DNA of 36,639 nt, from the NCBI GenBank assembly GCA_047620505.1, contig JBLHKS010000054.1, positions 1 through 36,639 on the forward strand, written 5' to 3'. The position numbers and the translations under genes were made by a program. Position 1 is the first letter of the stretch; each line of letters opens with the position of its first letter. Positions 15,197 to 21,917 of this stretch are shown here, one piece after another. The stretch comes from JBLHKS01 sp047620505. Its GTDB lineage: Bacteria > Verrucomicrobiota > Verrucomicrobiia > Verrucomicrobiales > DEV007. Below the pieces are notes generated by a model. That model searched no databases, was not told the DNA's origin, and worked only from the letters and a program-made list of their open reading frames with translations.

Positions 15197-16079
15197 GATT
15201 TTCGGGGGGATCGGCCGGTGGCTGAGTTTTGACGGGCACGCCGAGCGGGTGTAGCAGCTGCCCAACGTAGGATTTCGGAAAAGGCTCGTTCACGCCGACA
15301 CTTTCGGGCTCGTGATCGGGGCAAACGTAGGTGCCGAAGGCAATGTCCATCAGGGGCGAGAGGTTTGCGTAATTTCCGGCGTCGCGATTGCGATCATGAT
15401 GCCAGTGATGGAGCTCAGGTGCACCGACGAACCAGCGGAGCGGGCCGATTGGCAGGCGGACGTTCGAATGGATGAAAATCGCCCAGATTCCGCGGAATGC
15501 GAGGAATCCGGCCAGGGTTTCGAGCGGAAATCCGGCGAGGAACGCAGGAAGATTAATGATGCCGACAGTGTAAATCGTGTCGAGCGGGTGTTCGCGATGC
15601 GCGGCGAGCCAGTCGAGGTGTTCAGCGCTGTGATGAACGGCGTGGAAGCGCCAGAGGAAGGCGTTGCGGTGCTGAAATCGGTGTGCCCAGTAAATGCAGA
15701 AATCGCTGATGAGAATGATTTCGAGGATTTGAAGCCAGAAGGGCTGATCGGCGACCGCAGCGCGGAAATCGGCGGGGACAATTTCGCGCAGCCAGCCGAA
15801 TCCGTATTGGAGGGCGAGGAAAACCAAGCCACCCCAGATCAAATATTGGCCGAGAAAAAAGAAGACGTCGGTCCACCAATCGGGCCGCTTGAATTTCTGC
15901 TTCTTCGCTGGAAAAAGCAGCTCGATCGGGCGGAAAAGCAGGATTAGAAAGAGAAAACTCAGGCCCGTGGCCAGAATGAGGAGAGGAATATTGCCAAGCC
16001 AGGTTTCCCCCTTCAAAAGCGGCTCAAACGGCCGTAGAAGCGAAACCCAATCCGATGAACTGGATTCCTCCGCGTTCAT
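15087..16079 (-). CDS. Sterol desaturase/fatty acid hydroxylase superfamily protein
   Basis: A 330-residue integral membrane di-iron oxygenase candidate. Histidine clusters are HRFQH (133-137), HAVHH (146-150) and HHWHH (224-228), and hydrophobic segments lie at about 28-52, 70-92, 113-132 and 170-206. Members hydroxylate or desaturate sterols, fatty acids or carotenoids at membranes; the substrate here is unknown. The start overlaps the upstream gene's stop as ATGA at 16076-16079, indicating translational coupling. The last 36 or so residues are low in hydrophobicity, lie beyond the family domain and share DNA with the small lipoprotein gene. Confidence 0.9.
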   Translation of the reverse strand: MNAEESSSSDWVSLLRPFEPLLKGETWLGNIPLLILATGLSFLFLILLFRPIELLFPAKKQKFKRPDWWTDVFFFLGQYLIWGGLVFLALQYGFGWLREIVPADFRAAVADQPFWLQILEIILISDFCIYWAHRFQHRNAFLWRFHAVHHSAEHLDWLAAHREHPLDTIYTVGIINLPAFLAGFPLETLAGFLAFRGIWAIFIHSNVRLPIGPLRWFVGAPELHHWHHDRNRDAGNYANLSPLMDIAFGTYVCPDHEPESVGVNEPFPKSYVGQLLHPLGVPVKTQPPADPPENHEIDPEDSPSNFCNSFRHRSTQRLCRFPPKSGKTGS

Positions 16080-16876
16080 TTTTCGTCCGGCTCCGTCGAG
16101 GAAATATCGAGGACAACAGCCGCGTCAACCACTCCATCGCCAGCAGCTGCTGGCGGCAGAATTTCTGCGGAATCGATCGAACCTGAGCTCGCCGTGAGGA
16201 TGATTTGCCCAGCGGAGCCTCGAATGATTCCTGATTTTGAGGACGCGGCCATCGCAACCACGGGCTGGTCCGCTTCGATTGGCTTGACCGCAGCAGGGGC
16301 GATTCCGCTGATCACCACATATTTCGAACCCGGCATGATCGCAGGCGAACTCGGCTTCTCGTTGTTTGCTCTGAGAATGACCCGACCACCGGTTTCCGAC
16401 GATGTGGCCCGGATGATTCCTTTATTCTGGATTGCCAACGCGCTCGACTTCCCCGAACCCGCCAGAATCATCACTTCGCCCCCCGAATCCGGGAGAAAAA
16501 TCGCGCCAGATTTTGAACTCGAGGCCAAAATCGCCTGATCCACTAACACAATTTCCTGACCGTTAACATGGACAGTCGGAACCGACGGAGAATGTGAAAG
16601 TTCGCGCAGCGGAACCGCCTCTTCCAGAATGACTCCGTTCGAATCTTCTTCGATCCATGAAAGCCTGAAGCCATTGCCATCCAGAACCGAATCACTCTCT
16701 CCAGCGATGAGGACCTCGGGGACAACGACCCACGATGCGCTCACGGTCGCTGGCCCTTCTCCAGCTCTATCGGTATAACGATTGTGCTGGAAAAAAACGT
16801 AGCTCGCAAACAGCCCCAGCGCTCCGATCACCGCGCCGAACCTGAGAAAAGCAGAAAGTCCGAAGCGCGTTTTCAT
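16076..16876 (-). CDS. Membrane-anchored repetitive protein, unknown
   Basis: I do not recognise this 266-residue protein. It has an N-terminal membrane anchor or signal (LRFGAVIGALGLFASYVFFQ, about 11-30) and a long extracytoplasmic part rich in Ser, Gly and Ala. Short related motifs recur: ASSSKSGAIF, GSGKSSALAI, AIMPGSKYVV and AASSKSGIIR. Beta-rich repeats are suggested. It is translationally coupled to the desaturase-like gene and shares the MPGSK motif with the small lipoprotein, so the three form a local set. A full CCAGCAGCTGCTGG lies at 16140-16153 within the AAA-coding stretch. Confidence 0.75.
   Translation of the reverse strand: MKTRFGLSAFLRFGAVIGALGLFASYVFFQHNRYTDRAGEGPATVSASWVVVPEVLIAGESDSVLDGNGFRLSWIEEDSNGVILEEAVPLRELSHSPSVPTVHVNGQEIVLVDQAILASSSKSGAIFLPDSGGEVMILAGSGKSSALAIQNKGIIRATSSETGGRVILRANNEKPSSPAIMPGSKYVVISGIAPAAVKPIEADQPVVAMAASSKSGIIRGSAGQIILTASSGSIDSAEILPPAAAGDGVVDAAVVLDISSTEPDEK
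16140..16153. repeat. CCAGCAGCTGCTGG palindrome, exact copy
   Basis: Exact copy inside the repetitive membrane-anchored protein gene, read there as Pro-Ala-Ala-Ala. Confidence 0.9.
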
Positions 16877-16895
16877 AACTTGATGATTTCGAGGC

Positions 16896-17639
16896 TCAGC
16901 GAATTATCACCGTCGACCCGCCGTCTTTTTTCGCCGATGTGTTTTCCCAGGTCTTTCCCTTCAGCGTGTTCACCGGCTCAGCCCATTCGGAAACGACGTT
17001 GCCATTAGCGTCCACGACCCGGATCATCAGCCCTTTAATCTCGTCTTTGTAGTCGTAATTGCCGTATTGATAGTCGACTCGGTCGATCTTCATCTCCTTC
17101 GTCTTAAACTCGATTCTCTTTCCGTAATCAACCGCCGCAGCCACTTTGATTTCCGATTTGTCGGTGACCCAATCGCTCTTAGCTGAACTAAAAGCGGAGC
17201 TATCACCGTCGGCATGATTGCTACGAAACTGACGATACATCACCGTAAGATTTTTAGCCGTATCCCGAGATAGATTGGTTAGTTGGACTTCATAAACCCA
17301 CTTCTCGTTTTTGATCAGGTAGGAACCTTCCGTCTTCGTCCGCCCACTGACCTTTTTGCGATCTACCTCAAATCGGAAGTTGTATTTCACCACTGGAACC
17401 GTCTCGGGAGTCTTCTCCAACCAGCCCTTGATAAACAGCTGGTCGTCCGGTCCGAAGATGTTGGGCAGAACCGTGATTTCGCGACCGTCGGCCAATTTCA
17501 TCGTGATGTTGCCCTCAGTGTGGCTAACGAGTTCTGCTTTCAGCGTTTTACCGTTAGCGCCTGTGAACTCACGCATCTCGCCGTGAGCGAAGCCGGTCCA
17601 CAGGACCAGAAAAATTAGAGGAATCAGAAAAGCTCTCAT
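16896..17639 (-). CDS. Exported SHD1-like domain protein
   Basis: A 247-residue exported protein. After a signal peptide (LIPLIFLVLWTGFAHG) comes a segment resembling the SLA1 homology domain 1 found in many PVC proteins: REFTGANGKTLKAELVSH, NITMKLADGREITV and FGPDDQLFIKGW. The remainder (about residues 75-247) is beta-rich and may be an Ig-like domain; it is not recognised. Start ATG 17639 is chosen for the signal peptide, while the frame opens at 17702. Function unknown. It is divergent from the metallo-beta-lactamase gene, with a palindrome copy between them. Confidence 0.72.
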   Translation of the reverse strand: MRAFLIPLIFLVLWTGFAHGEMREFTGANGKTLKAELVSHTEGNITMKLADGREITVLPNIFGPDDQLFIKGWLEKTPETVPVVKYNFRFEVDRKKVSGRTKTEGSYLIKNEKWVYEVQLTNLSRDTAKNLTVMYRQFRSNHADGDSSAFSSAKSDWVTDKSEIKVAAAVDYGKRIEFKTKEMKIDRVDYQYGNYDYKDEIKGLMIRVVDANGNVVSEWAEPVNTLKGKTWENTSAKKDGGSTVIIR

Positions 17640-17733
17640 GTTGAATGTCGGTTGCTGCCGTTGAGACTCAATCGGCGGAGTATCGTTGAATATGACCCTC
17701 AAACAATGGTTCTCTTTGTAAAATCCAAGTCAG

Positions 17734-17747
17734 TCAGCAGCTGCTGG
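17734..17747. repeat. GCAGCTGC-core palindrome (TCAGCAGCTGCTGG), intergenic
   Basis: One base short of the full 14-mer. It sits in the divergent gap between the SHD1-like gene and the HTH-metallo-beta-lactamase gene. Confidence 0.85.
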
Positions 17748-17794
17748 CGCAATTTCGGATGACAGGATCGCCGAACGGTGCCAATCGAGCGGTC

Positions 17795-18622
17795 ATGAAT
17801 ACGAAAATTCCGATTGAAGACGAATTCGAGGACATCCTGGGCAAAGCCATGGCCGGCAACCGCCTATTCGATCGGAAACTGAGCGCAGAAACTGGAGTCC
17901 ACATCGACACGATTCGGGCGCTCGTAAAAGGTCAGCTCGATGAAATGGCGCTTCCGAAACTCGCGCCAGCGCTGAAACTCGATCCCAATTCCCTGTTGCG
18001 CTCCGCGATGAAAAGTTGGCGACCGCGTCCCGTTGAACTCGACGGGCTGCTGCTCTTCAACTCGGATTATCACGGCAGAATGACGGTGAACGCGTTTCTC
18101 ATCTGGGATCCGAAATCGAAGGCTGCGGCGGTTTTTGATACTGGAACGGACGCGTTCCCAATCTTGGACGCGATCAGCGAGCGCGGGTTGCAGCCGGTTG
18201 GATTGTTCCTGACTCACACGCATCCCGATCACATCGCGGAGGCCGATTCGCTGACGAATCGGCTCGGAATTCCGGCATTTTCGAACGCGAAAGAGCCGTA
18301 TGAAAACTCAACCACGTTTGAAGCAGGCGCGGAGTTTGAAATCGGTGGTTTGAAGGTCGAAACGCGCACCACCTGGGGCCATTCGATCGGCGGTACGACC
18401 TTCGTGATTCATGGGCTCGAACGGCCAGTCGCGATTGTGGGCGACGCGATGTTCGCGGGCTCGATCGGTGGCGGCTTAGTTTCTTACGACGATGCTCTGA
18501 AGACGAATCGCGAGCAAATCCTGACACTGCCAGACGAAACGGTCCTCTGCCCCGGTCACGGGCCCTTAACGAGTGTCGGCGAAGAGAAGCGGAACAATCC
18601 GTTTTTTCCTGAATTTAAATAA
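17795..18622 (+). CDS. HTH-metallo-beta-lactamase fold fusion protein
   Basis: A 275-residue protein in two parts. Residues 1-70 contain an XRE-like helix-turn-helix (LSAETGVHIDTIRALVKGQ). Residues 80-275 are a metallo-beta-lactamase domain of the glyoxalase II-like type, with the metal motif THTHPDH, later ligands in TTWGHSIGGTTFV, IVGDAMFAG and CPGHGPL. The hydrolase half is expected to bind two metals and cleave a thioester or related bond. The HTH half suggests DNA binding or a structural role only. No signal peptide is present. ATG 17759 is an alternative start 36 bases upstream. Confidence 0.83.
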   Translation: MNTKIPIEDEFEDILGKAMAGNRLFDRKLSAETGVHIDTIRALVKGQLDEMALPKLAPALKLDPNSLLRSAMKSWRPRPVELDGLLLFNSDYHGRMTVNAFLIWDPKSKAAAVFDTGTDAFPILDAISERGLQPVGLFLTHTHPDHIAEADSLTNRLGIPAFSNAKEPYENSTTFEAGAEFEIGGLKVETRTTWGHSIGGTTFVIHGLERPVAIVGDAMFAGSIGGGLVSYDDALKTNREQILTLPDETVLCPGHGPLTSVGEEKRNNPFFPEFK

Positions 18623-18959
18623 TTTCAATAATTACCATAATATATCTGGTAACCGCTCGCGGGATGTGTCAGGCTTCAGCAGAACCTTGAAACTCAAACT
18701 AATCTGCCTACTGAACAGTAACTGATCTTTCCCCGCGCCTTTCGCGCTGATTCTCGCCGGACTAACCGGCAAATTATCCGGCGCTAAGCGCCTGCGTCGC
18801 TCCCCTAAACCCAATTGGGTTGTGTCAGGATATTTTTGAGCTTTCCCGACGACGCTAACAGTCTGACAGCCGCCGAATCGGCGATTTCCTAGAACGTCGG
18901 TTCGGCGGCCAGGCTGTTACGGGAATTCTAGATTCCCAGGAGCCTCCGAAAACGGATTC
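18623..18959. other. Gene-free structured convergent intergenic region
   Basis: This 337-base gap holds no credible gene. After an AT-rich patch (18625-18650) come short hairpins: GCGC/GCGC at 18735-18747, GCCGG/CCGGC at 18756-18770, GGCGC/GCGCC at 18780-18792 and the palindrome AACCCAATTGGGTT at 18808-18821. TGTGTCAGG occurs directly repeated at 18665-18673 and 18821-18829. A long inverted repeat lies at 18843-18925. It could be a structured RNA, a small non-autonomous element, or converging 3' ends. Confidence 0.6.
18843..18925. repeat. Long imperfect inverted repeat
   Basis: Three arms pair in order: TTCCCG (18843-18848) with CGGGAA (18920-18925), TAACAG (18856-18861) with CTGTTA (18914-18919), and GCCGCCGAA (18869-18877) with TTCGGCGGC (18901-18909). 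That is 21 pairs around a 23-base loop. GGGAAT at 18921-18926 can alternatively pair with ATTCCC at 18932-18937, so two folds compete. No T-run follows on either strand. Confidence 0.65.
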
Positions 18960-19343
18960 TCAATTCGCGTCCACGCTCTGATTCACAAGCGAACGAATTT
19001 TATCCAGCAACTCGCTGAACTTAACCGGCTTGCGGAAGATCGCCTTCACATCGCCAGAGAGTGACTCGCGGTCTGGAATTTCCGACAGCGCCGTGCAAAT
19101 GATCACGGGAACGTGCCCAAGTTTGCGCTGCGCCTGGAGCTCAGCCAGAACTTCAGCCCCATTTTTGTCGGGCATAATGAAGTCCAACAGAATTAAATCC
19201 GGCTGAACAATTTTGCCCACGGAGACCGACCGCGGGCTGTAATTAATCGTACGAACGTCGAATTCACCACTGCGCTCAAGGTTGGCTTGAAGCGTGTCGG
19301 CGTATTCTTTATCGTCGTCGATGATCAGGATGCGTTTCTTCAT
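18960..19343 (-). CDS. Single-domain response regulator (CheY-like)
   Basis: A 127-residue receiver domain without output domain. The acidic pocket is D10/D11 with phospho-acceptor D54 in PDLILLDFIMPDKNG. The conserved Thr lies in VIICTALSE and the Lys in IFRKPVKFSELL. It is closely similar in layout to the next regulator upstream (19396-19773), with shared LERSGEF or LERGGEF and KNGAE or KDGAE, so the pair arose by duplication. It is the last gene of the minus-strand signalling block, 52 bp after its neighbour. Confidence 0.93.
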   Translation of the reverse strand: MKKRILIIDDDKEYADTLQANLERSGEFDVRTINYSPRSVSVGKIVQPDLILLDFIMPDKNGAEVLAELQAQRKLGHVPVIICTALSEIPDRESLSGDVKAIFRKPVKFSELLDKIRSLVNQSVDAN

Positions 19344-19395
19344 CTAAACGGTGGTTGGAGGGATCGGACAGGGTCGGAAAAGGGAAAAATCCAAG

Positions 19396-19773
19396 TTATT
19401 TTTTGAGTGCGGAACGAATGTACTCGCGAAGCTCATCCAGCGTGATCGGCTTCTCAAGGATCTGCGCGACATCAAGCTGTCCGATCGATTTGTAAGCGAC
19501 CGCACTGTTGTTTAGCAAGGCGGACATCACGATGATCGGAATCGACTTGAGTTCTTCGTCCTGCTTAAGTTCGCGGACGATTTCAGCACCATCCTTGTTC
19601 GGCATGACGATGTCGCTGACGATCAAATCAGGCTTGAATTCGCGGGCGACGTCGAGACAATTTGTGGCGTCATTCAGCGTTCTGACCTCGAATTCGCCCC
19701 CACGCTCCAGAGCAACCTGGGCCAATTCGGTAAAGTCGACTTCGTCGTCAATAATCAGGATTCGGGTTCTCAT
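19396..19773 (-). CDS. Single-domain response regulator (CheY-like)
   Basis: A 125-residue stand-alone receiver. D10 and E11 form the acidic pocket, D54 in DLIVSDIVMPNKDG is the phospho-acceptor, the switch Ser is in IIVMSALLN and the Lys in ILEKPITLDEL. It lies 10 bp downstream of the REC-histidine kinase gene, so it is probably co-transcribed and phosphorylated by that kinase. It is a paralogue of the regulator at 18960-19343. Confidence 0.93.
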   Translation of the reverse strand: MRTRILIIDDEVDFTELAQVALERGGEFEVRTLNDATNCLDVAREFKPDLIVSDIVMPNKDGAEIVRELKQDEELKSIPIIVMSALLNNSAVAYKSIGQLDVAQILEKPITLDELREYIRSALKK

Positions 19774-19783
19774 TTTGGGAAAT

Positions 19784-21133
19784 TCAGGAACCAGCAGCTG
19801 CTTGGTGCGAAGGCGCGCTCTGACCGATGCTGCCAGTCATTCCGGTGTCTCTCGGACCGGGGCTTCCGACGGGTGCCGCGCGAAGGACGATCGTGGTCCG
19901 AGCGCCGCCTCCTACACGATTTTCGATACTGATTCGGCCCGTGTGCAAATCGACGATTTTTTTGACAACTGTCAGGCCGAGTCCTGTGCCTTGGCCCGTG
20001 TCTTTCGTCGTAAAAAACGGGTCAAAAATGCGATCGAGCTTGTCTGCCGGGATGCCACAGCCGGTGTCGTCGATTTCCAGCGTGACGATTTTGTCTCCAG
20101 CTCGCATCTGCTCAACCGTCCGGGCTCCAGCGTCGCGTTCGGACTCTGTCAGAGTCGAAGCAACCGTGCGAATCGTCAAATCTCCGCCGTCCTCAGTCGC
20201 CTGGATTGCGTTCATCAGAATGTTGATGAGGACCTGCTCCATTTTGGCGTGATCGAGCTTCACGAGCGGAAGGACGTCAGAAAGCTCCGTGATAACGTTA
20301 ATGCTCTTCTTGGTAACCTCGTGCTTAACCAGAAGCAACGAATGCTGCATCAAATCGTTCAAATTCGCGGCTTCGAGATCTAGCTGACGCGCACTTGAGA
20401 AGTCGACCAAGCCGCAAATAATCGCATCAGCGCGCTTCACCGCATTTTGCATCCGTCCGAGTATCTTACTAAGGTTCGGATCGTTCGCATCGATGCCTTC
20501 ATTCAGATAATCCACGCCAAGCTGGATCATTGCGAGTGGGTTTTTCACCTCGTGAGCCACGCCAGCCGCCAACCGGCCGATCGACTCCATTTTCTCCGCC
20601 TGAATCAGCTGAAGCTGGATATTTCGAAGCTCCTCGTTCTTGCGTTCGAGGTCATTATTCAGCTGCTTCTGCTTTTCGTTGCTGTGCTTTCGCTCGATCG
20701 CATACCGAATCGCGCGGCGCATCAGCGAGGGTCCCATCGAGTCTTTCAGGAGATAATCCTGAGCGCCCATGCTGACGAGCTGAGTTGCGACTTCCTCATC
20801 GGTCAATCCGCTGAGAACGATGATCGGCGTCTGCGGCGCGACCTTGTGAATGTCGTGAAACGTGCCGAACCCCATGCTGTCCGGCAGCGAAAGGTCCAAA
20901 AGAATCACATCGAAATGCGGCTCGCCTGACTCAAGAGCACCGATCGCACCTTCCAGAGTCGGCTTAATCACGATTTGAGCGACGAATCGCTCCGGCTCAT
21001 CGCGAAGCATGTGCTCAGTCAACCTCGCATCGGCGACGTTGTCCTCAACAAGGAGAATATTCAGCTCACCCTGGGTCAACCGATCTTTAGATGCAGCAGC
21101 CGGGGTGTCGGACGGGGGGAGGGAAGTTTCCAT
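19784..21133 (-). CDS. REC-containing sensor histidine kinase
   Basis: A 449-residue soluble kinase. An N-terminal receiver (about 24-140, phospho-acceptor D80 in DVILLDLSLPDS) is followed by a coiled coil (145-182). A HisKA domain follows with H194 in GVAHEVKNPLA and a HATPase domain with N box (LINILMNAIQATEDGG), G1 box (DDTGCGIP) and G2 box (GTGLGLTVV). There is no membrane segment or sensor domain, so input probably arrives by phosphotransfer to D80. This REC-first layout typically places the kinase in the middle of a phosphorelay. A GCAGCTGC-core palindrome lies near its 3' end at 19791-19804. Confidence 0.94.
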   Translation of the reverse strand: METSLPPSDTPAAASKDRLTQGELNILLVEDNVADARLTEHMLRDEPERFVAQIVIKPTLEGAIGALESGEPHFDVILLDLSLPDSMGFGTFHDIHKVAPQTPIIVLSGLTDEEVATQLVSMGAQDYLLKDSMGPSLMRRAIRYAIERKHSNEKQKQLNNDLERKNEELRNIQLQLIQAEKMESIGRLAAGVAHEVKNPLAMIQLGVDYLNEGIDANDPNLSKILGRMQNAVKRADAIICGLVDFSSARQLDLEAANLNDLMQHSLLLVKHEVTKKSINVITELSDVLPLVKLDHAKMEQVLINILMNAIQATEDGGDLTIRTVASTLTESERDAGARTVEQMRAGDKIVTLEIDDTGCGIPADKLDRIFDPFFTTKDTGQGTGLGLTVVKKIVDLHTGRISIENRVGGGARTTIVLRAAPVGSPGPRDTGMTGSIGQSAPSHQAAAGS

Positions 21134-21207
21134 CGTGCGCGCAGGGCAGAATCAAGCAGTTTTCGAAGGGTATGGTAGGCGAACTCGAATTACGAAAAAG
21201 GGATTAA

Positions 21208-21648
21208 TTAATGGTTCGGCAAACGGACGACCGTCAGCCAGAAATCTTCAATGCTCTGCACAACACTAATGAATTTGTCCAGATCAACGGGTTTCGTGAT
21301 ATAGCAATTGGCGTTGAGATTGTAAGCCTTGAGAATGTCCTCCTCAGCTTGAGAAGTGGTCATCACCACTACAGGAATTCGCTTCAAATCGGCGTCGACC
21401 TTGATTTCCTGAAGAACTTCCCGGCCATCTTTCTTCGGCAAGTTCAGATCCAAGAGAATCAAATCAGGCCGTGGCGCATTCGCATGCTCACCTTCACGAC
21501 GAAGAAACCGAAGAGTCTCCTCACCATCTCGCGCAATGTTGAGATGATTCTGCATTTTGCCCTCTTTTAGAGCCTCCTTGGTCAGACGAATATCGGCTGC
21601 GCTGTCCTCGACAAGGAGAATTTCGATTGGGCTGCCGTCGCTGATCAT
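21208..21648 (-). CDS. Single-domain response regulator (Rcp1-like)
   Basis: A 146-residue receiver of the Rcp1-like subgroup. E14/D15 form the acidic pocket, D67 in PDLILLDLNLPKKDG is the phospho-acceptor, the Thr lies in VVVMTTSQAEED and the Lys in CYITKPVD. The C-terminal EDFWLTVVRLP matches the paralogue at 3978-4406. It is the first gene of the minus-strand signalling block, 74 bp before the REC-kinase gene, and diverges from the NtrC-type activator. Confidence 0.94.
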   Translation of the reverse strand: MISDGSPIEILLVEDSAADIRLTKEALKEGKMQNHLNIARDGEETLRFLRREGEHANAPRPDLILLDLNLPKKDGREVLQEIKVDADLKRIPVVVMTTSQAEEDILKAYNLNANCYITKPVDLDKFISVVQSIEDFWLTVVRLPNH

Positions 21649-21800
21649 GTTCTATTTTGCAAAGTTGGTTATCGAATGCTCAATTCTTTATCACGGAAGG
21701 CCGATCGTGGCGAGGGGGAATTCGTATTCGGGGAAAGAAAGTTCCAAAGCCACAATTCTGCTCATAAAGGCACTAGTTTTATGCGAATGTGCAATCATTT

Positions 21801-21819
21801 TTGATCAATAGTTGATCAA
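21801..21819. promoter_or_regulatory. TGATCA-N5-TGATCA dyad, predicted operator of the NtrC-type regulator
   Basis: TTGATCAA at 21801-21808 and again at 21812-21819 give two TGATCA half sites 11 bp apart, a 6-5-6 dyad of 17 bp. This is the geometry of NtrC-class binding sites. The second half site overlaps a putative -35 for the activator gene. The same dyad recurs at 23941-23957. Confidence 0.6.
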
Positions 21820-21841
21820 ATTGAATTTTTCGGACTATGAT
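21812..21841 (+). promoter_or_regulatory. Putative sigma-70 promoter of the NtrC-type gene
   Basis: TTGATC at 21812-21817 and TATGAT at 21836-21841 are separated by 18 bp. The -10 covers the in-frame ATG at 21837, so translation must begin downstream, in agreement with the ATG at 21918. The -35 overlaps the TGATCA dyad, which suggests autoregulation. Confidence 0.5.
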
Positions 21842-21917
21842 ACCGTCGTCCCGAAAAACTCCGACATTCGGAAGCCTCCGACGCCTCGAAATCGATGCAA
21901 ATCCTAGAAAACCAATC

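Noticed and set aside
18632..18814. A 60-codon minus-strand open frame in the structured gap
   Set aside because: It lacks a standard ATG start, a ribosome binding site and recognisable protein features, and it covers the hairpins.
18843..18925. Integron attC site
   Set aside because: The stem is long and imperfect, but the core sites GTTRRRY and RYYYAAC are not matched at the arms, and no integrase or cassette array is present.
21649..21800. A sigma-54 promoter for either gene flanking the divergent signalling gap
   Set aside because: No GG-N10-GC arrangement was found on either strand; AGGCAC at 21767 has the wrong spacing.
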